From: Vreelandella glaciei
GTDB lineage: Bacteria > Pseudomonadota > Gammaproteobacteria > Pseudomonadales > Halomonadaceae
Length of the DNA: 57,163 nt
Assembly (NCBI RefSeq): GCF_013415125.1
Contig: NZ_JACCDE010000034.1
Span: forward strand, 1 to 57,163
Direction: 5' to 3'
Both the position numbers and the translations under genes were made by a program. Every line of letters starts with the position of its first letter. The stretch's first letter is position 1. Of the stretch, positions 23,544-32,942 are shown piece by piece. The notes beneath the pieces were generated by a model. That model had not been told where the DNA came from. It saw only the letters and a list, made by a program, of their open reading frames with translations, and searched no databases.

Positions 23544-24740
23544 TCATCCCTGTGAATCACTTATGACGGGCGCCTTGGTTAATTTGCGTACGCCGATATT
23601 TCCCAACAAAGCGGCGCCCAACATGGTCAGCACCATTGGCCATAGATGCTCAACTTCAAACAATCCGACCATCACCCCCGCGAGAGCACCACAGGTAAAC
23701 TGGATGCCGCCTAACAGCGCCGTTGCAGTAGCGCTAATATGACCAAAATGATCCAACAATGAAGAGATTGCGTTCGGGGTAATCAGCCCAATCATGCCGG
23801 TGAACAGCATAATCAGTGGCACAACAACCATGAGTGACGCGATATTTAACGCCGTCACTACTACTAACCCTAGCGCTGCCGCTAACTGTATAAGCAGCCC
23901 CAAGCGTAGATTTTGCTGTGGCGTGCGTTTACGCAGCAGGTGAATATTGACGCGGTTGGAGAGCGCAATGACCAGTACGTTGACACCAAACACGAGCGGA
24001 TAGGTACCTGGCGATAGACCAAAATAGTCGAGATAGAGAAACGGCGAAGCGGTTACAAAGGCAAAAAGGCCGGCAAAGGAAGCGGCTACTGCGCAGATAT
24101 AGCCCATCCCTTCACGATGTTTGAGCACGCTGGCGTAATTGCGAATAACCTGCCGCGGTGACGCCGCAGGAAGCGACATATCGCGAGTTTCAGGCAGTCG
24201 CGTTCCTAACAGCCAGAGTAAAAAGCCTGCATAAACAGCCAAGAAAACAAAAATTAACCACCAACCGGCCACATGCAACAATAGGCTTCCCACGGCGGGC
24301 GCCACCAACGGTGCCAGCATCATAATCATCGCCATGGTGGACATTACTTTAGCGGCCTCGCGCCCACTAAAGCAGTCGCGCACAATTGCCGCCGAGTTGA
24401 CCACGCAGGCCCCGCCCCCCAGCGCTTGAATAAACCGCCAGGCCAGCAGTGTAGGCAAGCTGTCGACCATCGTAATAGCCAGGCTTGCCAGCATAAACAC
24501 CACTAGTCCGCCCAGGAGTACAGGCTTTCTGCCCATGCGATCCGAAAGCGGCCCAAAGCAGAGCTGGCCCAGCGCAAAACCAAACAAGAACACGCTAATG
24601 GAAAGTTCAGTGCGATGAATACTTGCGCCGATACTTTCGGCGATTATTCCCATCGCAGGTAGGTAGGCGTCGATCGCAAAGGGGGCAAGCGCCGTGTTGG
24701 CGGCAACTAGCAACGCTACGCGGCGGGGATTAAGATGCAT
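23544..24740 (-). CDS. Bcr/CflA family multidrug MFS transporter
   Basis: A 398-residue drug:H+ antiporter of the twelve-helix Bcr/CflA branch. The N-terminal DAYLPAMGIIA, the loop FGPLSDRMGRKPVL and the motif RFIQALGGGACVVNSAAIVRD (quoted in part: RFIQALGGGAC) are diagnostic. AAGGAG lies 5 bases before the ATG. Likely exports hydrophobic or amphiphilic compounds (bicyclomycin and chloramphenicol are known substrates of relatives); its own spectrum cannot be read from the sequence. Confidence 0.88.
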   Translation of the reverse strand: MHLNPRRVALLVAANTALAPFAIDAYLPAMGIIAESIGASIHRTELSISVFLFGFALGQLCFGPLSDRMGRKPVLLGGLVVFMLASLAITMVDSLPTLLAWRFIQALGGGACVVNSAAIVRDCFSGREAAKVMSTMAMIMMLAPLVAPAVGSLLLHVAGWWLIFVFLAVYAGFLLWLLGTRLPETRDMSLPAASPRQVIRNYASVLKHREGMGYICAVAASFAGLFAFVTASPFLYLDYFGLSPGTYPLVFGVNVLVIALSNRVNIHLLRKRTPQQNLRLGLLIQLAAALGLVVVTALNIASLMVVVPLIMLFTGMIGLITPNAISSLLDHFGHISATATALLGGIQFTCGALAGVMVGLFEVEHLWPMVLTMLGAALLGNIGVRKLTKAPVISDSQG

Positions 24741-24838
24741 GGGTCTCCTTACGGCGATAACGAACGCGCGGGAATAGATAGGCCGCTAATCATAGCCGAT
24801 TTTAAGACCCTTGTCGGGGCTAAACGCTATAGGCACAG

Positions 24839-24884
24839 CGCTATCGCAGTAGATGAAAACGATGAATCACTCACTGCGATAGCG
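24839..24884. repeat. Perfect 12-bp inverted repeat after the STAS gene
   Basis: CGCTATCGCAGT (24839-24850) and ACTGCGATAGCG (24873-24884) are perfect complements around a 22-base loop in the gap between the STAS and Bcr/CflA genes. There is no adjoining T-run, so it is not a canonical intrinsic terminator. It may be a transcript-end hairpin or a protein-binding site. Confidence 0.6.
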
Positions 24885-24917
24885 TGAGGAAAGTCAAACC
24901 AGATTAAAGATGAATGC

Positions 24918-25436
24918 TTATTGATGTGTGGCGGCGTCTTGCGACTCAAGCATATCAACCAGCGGCTGAAACTGCTCGCGGTTATGCTCGTTCATATGCA
25001 TCAAAATACGATGCGCTTCGAGGATGCGGTCACGGAGCCCCTCTTCATCGGCAGGCTCTTCAGGTAACTCTTCGAGAGCATCGTTAAGCGTTGTGGCTTG
25101 CTGAATAGGTGCTTCCATCAGAGTGAAAAAGCGCGCAAAACCCATCACGTCAAGCATTTTTCGAACGTCATCATTATCGACAATAATGGTCGGTGGCTGC
25201 TCTAAGCGCCCTTTTACTGCCATTGCCACCTTAGCCAAGAAACCCAGCGCAGTTGAATCCACGTTGGTGGCTTCGCGCAGGTCAATCAGTACGGCACGCA
25301 ACCCCGGTGTCTCAGCGAGACGTTGGGCTTGGGTATCGAGTGTCGCGCAAAGCGTTAAACGCACATCGCCACACAGCTTTAAAACAAAAACACCAGAATC
25401 GAACGCCGCTTTAATGCGGCCTTCTTCAATCAGCAT
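24918..25436 (-). CDS. STAS-domain anti-sigma factor antagonist, HsbA-like
   Basis: A 172-residue protein. The STAS domain is at residues 1-105, with the phosphorylatable serine in NVDSTALGFL (Ser61). A helical, acidic C-terminal extension (about 110-172) makes it longer than plain SpoIIAA. In Pseudomonas, HsbA is dephosphorylated by HsbR and switches between the anti-sigma factor FlgM and a diguanylate cyclase, linking motility and biofilm. The immediate upstream gene encodes an HsbR-like phosphatase, with an 11-base overlap, so the pairing is strong. I chose ATG at 25436; an upstream TTG at 25442 is less likely. Confidence 0.82.
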   Translation of the reverse strand: MLIEEGRIKAAFDSGVFVLKLCGDVRLTLCATLDTQAQRLAETPGLRAVLIDLREATNVDSTALGFLAKVAMAVKGRLEQPPTIIVDNDDVRKMLDVMGFARFFTLMEAPIQQATTLNDALEELPEEPADEEGLRDRILEAHRILMHMNEHNREQFQPLVDMLESQDAATHQ

Positions 25437-26619
25437 GACCAAATCCGCTCACCATCATGATTGTTAGATCATCGGGTAAAGCATCGCGTTCCTGGTTAGC
25501 ATCGAACTCTGCGTCCCCTTCTGCAAGGAGAGCATTGGTCTCTGCTAGCCGGTCGCGCAACTGCTCAAGCGTGACACTCTCGCTTACTAATTGCTCAAGC
25601 TCCTTGAGCCGCGTGTCGAGCGTTTTACCCGGCAAGCATTCCAATACACCATCTGAGCAAAGCCATAAACAAAAGTCGTTCGGCAACGCACAGCTAAGCG
25701 AAGGATACTCCACATCGGGGAAAAGGCCTACCGGCATTCCTTCGCCTTCAAGACGTCTTAGCTCTCCTCCTGCTGCTAAAAGTGGCATGGGAAGCTGAGC
25801 GCCGAGCGAATAGTGCAGAGTATGCGCCTCATGGTCAATAACCCCGACAAATAAGGTGGCATGTTTCCCTATATCCGTACCCTGCAACTCCCGGTTCATC
25901 GCCTTTAGCCAATCCGGCGGCAGCTTTTCCGGCTGCTGACCATCCCACTCACTCAGCCAACGATTACATAAATATTTGAGCAGTACGGTGACAAAGGCCG
26001 ACGACGCGCCATGGCCCGACACATCGGCAAAATAGAAGGCGCTATAACGCTCGTTATAGCGTTGATAGTCTAAAAAATCACCGGACAGATAGAGCGAAGG
26101 CGCAAATACGTAGTCGTAATAGACCCCGTTGATGATTTTGGGTCGCAGCGGCAGTAAACGCCGTTGGATATGGCCGCCACTTTGCTGATCCATACGCAGT
26201 AGCGCTAAATGCGTCTCAAGGCTCTCATTTAACTCAGCGAGACGCTCGTGATCACGCTCACGCTCTAGGGCCAAATCATTTAGCTCGACGGCTTTACGGA
26301 TCATTCGCCGCAGCAGTTCGGCATGGCGTAGAGGGTGGACGATATAATCCACCAGCCCAACGTCAATGGCTTTGATAAGGTCAGCATCCTGGCGCGAGTC
26401 ACTCACAACCAGCGTTGGTAAGCGTCGCGTAAGCTGCGACCACTGCTGGCGCGGCACGGCTCTGGCATGCGCCACAATCAGCGCCGTATCTGCAGGCAAG
26501 TGGTCGATATCTTCAGCAGCAAATACCGACATACCGTCGCAGGTAATCGCTTCGGCCAGCGCATCGCGCTCTCGACCCGGCTCGTCGATCACCGCGATCA
26601 ACTGCTTAGAATGCTCCAT
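25426..26619 (-). CDS. Receiver-PP2C phosphatase, HsbR-like
   Basis: A 397-residue two-domain regulator. Residues 1-125 form a response-regulator receiver, somewhat degenerate in its acidic pocket. A helical linker spans about 125-160. From about 185 on is a SpoIIE/PP2C serine phosphatase with metal-binding motifs LSGDFLDY, FADVSGHGASSAFV and DDLTIMMV. It should dephosphorylate the STAS partner encoded next. The start is set at 26619: the GAGG site fits this ATG better than the one three bases upstream. It follows mlaA by 8 bases. The hybrid kinase that would phosphorylate it (HptB pathway) is not in the window. Confidence 0.83.
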   Translation of the reverse strand: MEHSKQLIAVIDEPGRERDALAEAITCDGMSVFAAEDIDHLPADTALIVAHARAVPRQQWSQLTRRLPTLVVSDSRQDADLIKAIDVGLVDYIVHPLRHAELLRRMIRKAVELNDLALERERDHERLAELNESLETHLALLRMDQQSGGHIQRRLLPLRPKIINGVYYDYVFAPSLYLSGDFLDYQRYNERYSAFYFADVSGHGASSAFVTVLLKYLCNRWLSEWDGQQPEKLPPDWLKAMNRELQGTDIGKHATLFVGVIDHEAHTLHYSLGAQLPMPLLAAGGELRRLEGEGMPVGLFPDVEYPSLSCALPNDFCLWLCSDGVLECLPGKTLDTRLKELEQLVSESVTLEQLRDRLAETNALLAEGDAEFDANQERDALPDDLTIMMVSGFGHAD

Positions 26620-26627
26620 CATAAGCC

Positions 26628-27467
26628 TCAATCGGCGCTATTTTCGCCACCAATGCCGTCGTCACCAGCGCCGCTGTCTTCAAAGTCACTGTCATCAAAA
26701 TCGCTATCATCAAAGTCGAAGGTATCGCTGGCAAAGGGGTCATCGCCCAACTCTCCATCGCTCACCTCGAACTGGCGGCTCTGTAAGTAAGCGTCACGAA
26801 TAAAGCGGTAGCGATCACCGCGAATCAACTCCTCCTGGTCGAGCAACCCCGCTCGGGTGTCAATCAAGCTGAGCGCTGTCAGGCTTATGCGAACAGTGTC
26901 GTCCTCTACGTAGGTAACCGGATACGCGGCTATGTCAGCAGGTAAGCCCGTGGTATCACGTAGCGTACTGGGGCCTAAGAAAGGCAGCACCAAGTAGCGT
27001 GAATCATCCCAGCCCCATACCGCCAACGTTTGGCCAAAATCCTCTTTATCCGCGGTAACTTCCATCAGCGTTGCGTAATCTAACAACCCGCCAATGCCCA
27101 CGGTGGAATTAATCAAAAAGCGCGAGGTAGCAAGGCCCGCATTAGCAGGCTTACCCTGGAGCACGCTATTAAGCGCGGTACGTACTTCGCCTAAATTGGA
27201 GAAAAAATTACCTACCCCTGTTTCCACCGGATCAGGGGTAAGCGTGCGGTAGCCTCTTGCCACCGGCTTAAGCGCGTAACGATCCAGTACGTCGTTGAAC
27301 GCAAACACTTTACGGTTAAAGCCTTCCCATGGGTCGTCAGGGTTGGTGTTTTCTGCCGTTTGGGTACTGGCACAACCGCCGCTTGCTAATAACGCCACCA
27401 GCAGTAGCGGTAACCCTTTTGAGCGCCACGAAAGCGTTGTCTTGTCGTTACTTAACCACTGCCACAT
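26628..27467 (-). CDS. mlaA: MlaA/VacJ lipoprotein with an acidic repeat tail
   Basis: A 279-residue outer-membrane lipoprotein of the Mla phospholipid-trafficking system, which removes misplaced phospholipid from the outer leaflet. A signal peptide ends in the lipobox-like ASGGC, somewhat atypical. DPWEGFNRKVFAFND, RFLINSTVGIGGLLD and LPFLGPSTLRDTTG are family hallmarks. After the conserved core the last 30 residues are an acidic tail with a repeated DSDFD unit, visible as near-identical DNA repeats in 26690-26725. ATG at 27467 is supported by AAGGAA upstream. The mlaFEDCB genes are not nearby; an HsbR-like gene follows after 8 bases. Confidence 0.9.
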   Translation of the reverse strand: MWQWLSNDKTTLSWRSKGLPLLLVALLASGGCASTQTAENTNPDDPWEGFNRKVFAFNDVLDRYALKPVARGYRTLTPDPVETGVGNFFSNLGEVRTALNSVLQGKPANAGLATSRFLINSTVGIGGLLDYATLMEVTADKEDFGQTLAVWGWDDSRYLVLPFLGPSTLRDTTGLPADIAAYPVTYVEDDTVRISLTALSLIDTRAGLLDQEELIRGDRYRFIRDAYLQSRQFEVSDGELGDDPFASDTFDFDDSDFDDSDFEDSGAGDDGIGGENSAD

Positions 27468-27509
27468 GACATTTTCCTTTTTACAATTCTGCAGCACGTT
27501 GACAGAAAC

Positions 27510-28631
27510 CTACACCCGACGGATGACGACACTGCCCGCGCTATAGCCAGCTCCAAATGAACAAATCACGCCAATATCGCCCTGATTGAACTGCTCGCGA
27601 TGGAGGTGAAAGGCAATAATGGAGCCTGCTGAGCTGGTGTTTGCATAACGATCTAAAATGATCGGTGCCTGGATTTCACTTGGGTCATATCCCAACACTT
27701 TACGAGCTATTAAATCGTTCATATGCCGGTTAGCTTGGTGCAGCCACATGCGTTTAAGGTCGCTTCCGTTTAGCTCCAAAGACGCCAGATGATCAGTGAT
27801 CAATTTGGCCACCATTGGGCAAACTTCTTTAAATACCCGCCGCCCTTCCTGCACAAATAGCTTATCCAAAGCCAGCGGATCACTATCCGTCACGCGATTT
27901 AAAAAACCCGCATTGTTACGAATCGCGTTGGAAAATTTAGTGACCAGACGCGTACCGAGAATTTCAAACTGCTCATCAGCAACGGCAACAGCGCTATTTT
28001 CTAGTACCACAGCAGTACAAGCATCGCCGAAAATGAAGTGGCTGTCACGGTCTCGAAAATTAAGATGCGCTGAGCAGATCTCAGGGTTGACCACCAGTGC
28101 GCGCTTAACGCTACCGGAGGCTATCGCATTTGCCGCGATTTCCAAAGCAAACGTGGCAGAACTGCAGGCCACGTTCATATCAAACCCATAGCCACTTGTT
28201 CCCAGTGTTTGCTGCACTTCAACGGCCACGGCAGGATAGGCACGCTCTAGATTTGAGCAGGCAACAATCACTAGCTCGATATCAGCGGCATCCACTTTAG
28301 CGGCGGCCAGTGCCTGACGTGCAGCCTCGGTCGCCATCTCACACTGAAGCGAGGGCTCGTCATTGCCCCGCCGCGGCAGTTTAGGCCGCATACGCTGTGG
28401 GTCAAGGATGCCAGATGCATCGAGCACGTAGCGGCTCTTAATACCGGAGGCTTTTTCGATGAATTCGCTACTCGAGTGTGCCAGCGGCTCGCGTTCTCCT
28501 CGCGCAATGGCCTCGGCGTGCTGCTCATTCTCACCATCTACCCAAGCATTAAATGCCGCCACCAGGGCCGCATTATCAATGGCGTGTTCCGGTGTATAGA
28601 GTCCTGTACCGGTAATCACCACATGTGTCAT
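27510..28631 (-). CDS. Beta-ketoacyl-ACP synthase III family protein
   Basis: A 373-residue FabH-like condensing enzyme. The triad is complete: Cys156 in VACSSATFAL, His298 in HQANRHMN and Asn331 in NTSSAGS. It is about 50 residues longer than FabH, with an inserted segment near residues 30-85, like the Pseudomonas PA3286-type enzyme that condenses medium-chain acyl-CoA with malonyl-ACP. A link between beta-oxidation intermediates and fatty-acid synthesis is therefore a fair guess. AAAGGAG lies 7 bases before the ATG. It is followed by mlaA after 42 bases on the same strand, suggesting a lipid-related operon. Confidence 0.85.
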   Translation of the reverse strand: MTHVVITGTGLYTPEHAIDNAALVAAFNAWVDGENEQHAEAIARGEREPLAHSSSEFIEKASGIKSRYVLDASGILDPQRMRPKLPRRGNDEPSLQCEMATEAARQALAAAKVDAADIELVIVACSNLERAYPAVAVEVQQTLGTSGYGFDMNVACSSATFALEIAANAIASGSVKRALVVNPEICSAHLNFRDRDSHFIFGDACTAVVLENSAVAVADEQFEILGTRLVTKFSNAIRNNAGFLNRVTDSDPLALDKLFVQEGRRVFKEVCPMVAKLITDHLASLELNGSDLKRMWLHQANRHMNDLIARKVLGYDPSEIQAPIILDRYANTSSAGSIIAFHLHREQFNQGDIGVICSFGAGYSAGSVVIRRV

Positions 28632-28759
28632 GCCAATCTCCTTTAAGCGGCTTGCCGACGTGGCTGGCCATTGTTGGCTAGCGCATAACCTGCGACGAAC
28701 CCATCACGTTACTGTGTGCGTAAAATAGCGCTTTTTCCAGCACCTTTTTCAACCACTTG

Positions 28760-31700
28760 CTAAACGCTGATAATCTCTTGCCAACGCTTTTCAAGGCGTT
28801 TCACCGATACGGGCATATGGGTACCCAACTGCTGTGCAAAGAGCGACACCCTGAGTTCTTGCAACCACCAGCCAAAGCTCACTAACGTCGGGTCTTCGAC
28901 ACTCCCTCGCCGCTCACTTTTTCGACGGGCGTCAAAACGGGCCTCTAATGCCTGAACATCCTGCATCATCATTTGATCGCGACCACGTTCACGAGCGGCT
29001 TTTTCGAGCCGAAGCAGCGCCGCCTCGGTGTAGCGTGGATATTCATCCAGCCACTCGCCCGCATCGCGTATAAACCCTGGATAAACCAAACGCTGCATTT
29101 GCGCACTAACATCGCTGTACACCAGCGCCAAGGCAAAATTAAGCTTACCTTTTAGCACCTTACTGACTGCCAAGTGCCCTTGCAGTGCGGCTTCCACCTT
29201 AACCAGCAATGCTTTGGCTTCTTCAACGAGCTGACTCTGAGTAGCGGTCAGTCGCTCACTGAACTCGCCTTCTGAGCGCGGCAGCGGGTGCTGAGCGACG
29301 ACCTGGGTAAACACCGCTAGCAGCAGGTCGTCAATCAGAGCTTGCTTGCTGCCTACTTTGGCAAATAGCAGCGCGCACTTCTCAACACCGGGCAGTTGCT
29401 TAATCGCTTTCACTTGCTCGGGTAGCTTGGCAATGCCCAGCCGGGCGATGCCTTCCTGATGGGCAGCATCCGCCTTCGCCGGGTGATCAAACAGCGCCAC
29501 CTTAAATTCGCTGGCTTCGCCCCCCCTGGTTTCAACGACCAGCGCAGGATACGCCTCAACACGAATGCCTGCTTGGGTGGTCACGCGAGAGGTAGGCAAT
29601 GGCGCTTTAGGCAAGCCAGCAACAGCAGGCTCAGAACTCACCTGTTCGGCCAGCGCCTGGGCGCCAGCACTGGCAGCTGCTTCAAAACGCTGCTCTAAAG
29701 CACGCAGATCGCGCCCCTGCCCTAAGGCTTCGCCCGCATGATCCACCACGCGAATATTCATGATCAAATGCGGCTCGAGCAAATCCAAGCGCCAGTCGTC
29801 CGGATGCACCCGCGTTGATGTCCGGCGGCGAATAAACTCCCCTAACGCCTCGGTTAACGGGCGCTGATCGGGCACCAGGGTTTCCAGCGCTGAATCCACC
29901 CAATCGGGAATCGGCACCACCTGGCGCCGGATGCTTTTCGGCAGCGATTTGAACAGCGCAATACACTTTTCACGCAATAGCCCAGGCACCAGCCACTCCA
30001 GTGCGTGCACCGGCACCTGGGGCACCATGGCGGCGGGAACGGTCAGGGTAACACCGTCATCCTCGGCTTCGGGGTCAAAGTGGTAACTGACCGGATACGC
30101 AACGCCCGCCAGAATCAAATGATCGGGATACTGCGCCTGGGTAATGTCTTCCGCGTCGCGCGCTTTAAGCGAATCAATATCGAAGTGGAGTAATTTCGGC
30201 TCCTGCTGCTCGGCCTGCTTGCGCCAGTGCTCAAAGCCCTTGCCGTTGACGATCTCGGCCGGGATCCGCTGGTCGTAAAAGTCATAGAGCGTGTCTTCAT
30301 CGACCAGAATATCTCGCCGCCGAGCACGATCTTCCAGCGCTTCGACTTCGTCGATCAGCGCACGGTTATGAGCAAAGAAGGCGCCTTTGGTTTGAAACTC
30401 CCCTTCCACCAACGCACGACGAATAAATAGCTCCCGGGATTCCTGGGGAGCGATTGGCCCGTAATGTACCTTGCGCCGCGCCACAATCGGCAGACCAAAC
30501 AGCGTGACCTGCTCGAAGGCCACTACCTGGGCGCGCTTCATTTCCCAATGCGGTTCGCTGTAGCTGCGTTTAACCAGGTGCTGCGCCTGGGGTTCAATCC
30601 ACTGGGGATCGATTTTGGCCACGGTGCGGGCAAACAGCTTGGAGGTCTCCACCATTTCAAACGCCATGATCCATTTGGGCGACTTCTTGGCCAATCCAGA
30701 GCCGGGGTGGATCATAAATTTACGGTTGCGGGCGCCGAGGTACTCGCGGTTCTCCACCAGCGTACCTAAATTGGAGAGTAGCCCTGAAAGCAGCGCCTGG
30801 TGAACTTTTCCGGAGGTTCTACGGCGTGCCTGCTTAGCCTGCTCTTCGCTCTCTTCTTCATCACGTACAGGCGGCGCGGGTACGTCGATATCCATATCTC
30901 GCAGCAGTTGACGCAGCTGGCGGAAGGTATCGTGCCACTCGCGCATGCGCAGGTAGTTGATATAGTGATCGCGGCACCAGCGGCGCAGTTGATTGCCCGA
31001 CAGCGCCTCCCGGGCGTTCTCAATGCCGTGCCAGAGGTTGAGCAGGGCGACAAAATCTGAATCCGGATCGTGCCAGCGTTGGTGAGCCTGATCGGCGGCT
31101 TGCCGTTTGTCGGCAGGCCGGTCACGAGGGTCTTGGATGGCCAGCGCCGAGACCACGATCAGTACATCGCGCAGGCTGCCGAATTCGGCGCCCGCCAACA
31201 CCATGCGCGCTAGGCGTGGGTCAATCGGCAGCCGCGCCAGCTTACGGCCAAGTGGCGAGAGATGCTGTCGCTCATCGACGGCACCCAGCTCGAACAGCAG
31301 CCGAAAACCATCTTTAACAAAGCGGCTATCGGGGGGATCTACAAACGGAAACGCCTCAATATCACCCAGTTTAAGCCCCAGCATTGAGAGAATCACCGAT
31401 GCTAAGTTGGTGCGCTGAATTTCGGGGTCGGTAAAACCAGGCCGGGATAGAAAATCCTCTTCACTGTAGAGGCGAATACACACGCCTTCGGCGATCCGTC
31501 CACAGCGGCCTTTCCGCTGGTTGGCGCTGGCTTGGCTAACCGCTTCCACCGGTAGACGCTGTATTTTGGAGCGGTAGCTATAGCGACTGATACGCACCAG
31601 CCCTGGGTCGATCACATAGCGAATGCCGGGCACCGTTAGCGAAGTTTCCGCGACATTGGTGGCCAGCACGATACGCCGCCCTCGATGAGGCGCAAACACC

Positions 31701-32779
31701 CGATTCTGCTCTTCATTGGAGAGCCGGGCGTAAAGTGGCAGTATCTCGGTACCCTTTAGATCGGCACGGCGCAGAATATCGGCAGTTTCACGAATTTCAC
31801 GCTCGCCGGGTAAGAACACCAGCACATCCCGGGGGCCATGTAGCCAGCCTTTCTCACGCTCAATAGCTTCGATCTCACCCACCGCGTGCAGGATTCCCTC
31901 CTGCAGCGTGCGGTCTTCCTCATCCTCGTCGTCACGTATTAGCGGCCGATAGTGCACTTCAACAGGATAAGTGCGCCCGGTGACTTCAACGACCGGGGCG
32001 GGCGTTGTCGCAGTGCCAAAGTGTTTAGCAAAGCGATCGACGTCAATCGTCGCTGAGGTAATGATGATCTTCAGGTCGGGGCGCTTAGGTAACAAACGTT
32101 TTAAATAGCCGAGCAGAAAATCGATGTTCAGGCTACGTTCGTGGGCTTCATCGATAATGATGGTGTCGTAGCGCAGTAGCAGCGGATCGTGCTGGGTCTC
32201 GGCCAACAAGATCCCGTCGGTCATCAATTTAACCAACGTACTCGGGCTGCTCTGGTCGGTGAAGCGCACCTGATAACCCACTTGATCGCCGAGAGAGACC
32301 TGCAGCTCTTCAGCCAAACGCCCTGCAACGCTACGAGCAGCCAGGCGACGCGGCTGGGTGTGACCAATCAAACCACGGCGACCCCGCCCAAGCTCCAAAC
32401 ACATTTTAGGTAGCTGGGTGGTTTTGCCTGAGCCGGTCTCCCCTGCCACCACCACCACTTGGTGATCGCGTATTGCGTTAACGATGTCTTCTTTGCGTTC
32501 AACTACCGGTAGTTCGGGCGGATAGTTCAGCGCGACTTGCTGGGCTTCACGCAGGCTAAGCTGTTGCTGAGAGCGATCGAGCTCACGCTGCACTTCATCC
32601 AAACCACGGCTGATGGGCTTGTTGTCGCGCTGACGGCGGTATAAACCCGCCAGGCGACGCTCCAGCCGCTCTGCATCGCGCAGCATCACCCTCCCAGCCG
32701 CCTGTTGCAGCGACGCGAGACGTTGGCTATCGGTGGGGGCTGGGGATGTGTCGGTGGTCACGATTGAGTCGGCTTCCAT
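28760..32779 (-). CDS. hrpA: ATP-dependent RNA helicase HrpA
   Basis: A 1339-residue DEAH-box helicase, close to the 1300 residues of E. coli HrpA, which helps resolve stalled ribosomes and process mRNA. Walker A GETGSGKT is at residues 113-120, DEAHERS follows near 210, and TSATIDVDRF plus NQRKGRCGR (motif VI) complete the helicase core. Beyond about residue 600 are the HrpA-specific regions (OB-fold, DUF3418). The frame starts with MEADS without a strong ribosome site; family members align from about residue 16, so a shorter start is possible. It lies 163 bases downstream of fadD with a terminator between them. Confidence 0.95.
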   Translation of the reverse strand: MEADSIVTTDTSPAPTDSQRLASLQQAAGRVMLRDAERLERRLAGLYRRQRDNKPISRGLDEVQRELDRSQQQLSLREAQQVALNYPPELPVVERKEDIVNAIRDHQVVVVAGETGSGKTTQLPKMCLELGRGRRGLIGHTQPRRLAARSVAGRLAEELQVSLGDQVGYQVRFTDQSSPSTLVKLMTDGILLAETQHDPLLLRYDTIIIDEAHERSLNIDFLLGYLKRLLPKRPDLKIIITSATIDVDRFAKHFGTATTPAPVVEVTGRTYPVEVHYRPLIRDDEDEEDRTLQEGILHAVGEIEAIEREKGWLHGPRDVLVFLPGEREIRETADILRRADLKGTEILPLYARLSNEEQNRVFAPHRGRRIVLATNVAETSLTVPGIRYVIDPGLVRISRYSYRSKIQRLPVEAVSQASANQRKGRCGRIAEGVCIRLYSEEDFLSRPGFTDPEIQRTNLASVILSMLGLKLGDIEAFPFVDPPDSRFVKDGFRLLFELGAVDERQHLSPLGRKLARLPIDPRLARMVLAGAEFGSLRDVLIVVSALAIQDPRDRPADKRQAADQAHQRWHDPDSDFVALLNLWHGIENAREALSGNQLRRWCRDHYINYLRMREWHDTFRQLRQLLRDMDIDVPAPPVRDEEESEEQAKQARRRTSGKVHQALLSGLLSNLGTLVENREYLGARNRKFMIHPGSGLAKKSPKWIMAFEMVETSKLFARTVAKIDPQWIEPQAQHLVKRSYSEPHWEMKRAQVVAFEQVTLFGLPIVARRKVHYGPIAPQESRELFIRRALVEGEFQTKGAFFAHNRALIDEVEALEDRARRRDILVDEDTLYDFYDQRIPAEIVNGKGFEHWRKQAEQQEPKLLHFDIDSLKARDAEDITQAQYPDHLILAGVAYPVSYHFDPEAEDDGVTLTVPAAMVPQVPVHALEWLVPGLLREKCIALFKSLPKSIRRQVVPIPDWVDSALETLVPDQRPLTEALGEFIRRRTSTRVHPDDWRLDLLEPHLIMNIRVVDHAGEALGQGRDLRALEQRFEAAASAGAQALAEQVSSEPAVAGLPKAPLPTSRVTTQAGIRVEAYPALVVETRGGEASEFKVALFDHPAKADAAHQEGIARLGIAKLPEQVKAIKQLPGVEKCALLFAKVGSKQALIDDLLLAVFTQVVAQHPLPRSEGEFSERLTATQSQLVEEAKALLVKVEAALQGHLAVSKVLKGKLNFALALVYSDVSAQMQRLVYPGFIRDAGEWLDEYPRYTEAALLRLEKAARERGRDQMMMQDVQALEARFDARRKSERRGSVEDPTLVSFGWWLQELRVSLFAQQLGTHMPVSVKRLEKRWQEIISV

Positions 32780-32831
32780 TCACTTGGGCATTTAACAAAA
32801 GACATTGAATAAGAAAAAGTAACATGAGATA

Positions 32832-32861
32832 CAAAAAATCAACCCGCTCATATGAGCGGGT
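32832..32861 (-). terminator. Intrinsic terminator after fadD
   Basis: A perfect palindrome ACCCGCTCATATGAGCGGGT (32842-32861) gives an 8-bp stem and tight loop. The minus strand continues TTGATTTTTTG, an adequate T-run. It lies about 80 bases past the fadD stop and 60 before the hrpA start. Confidence 0.82.
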
Positions 32862-32942
32862 CTAAAACACAATTGCCTAGTGTAACGCTTTCAACTCCTA
32901 GACGCCTAACTGCGGATCGAGGATTGAATGTTGGCGAGCAGG

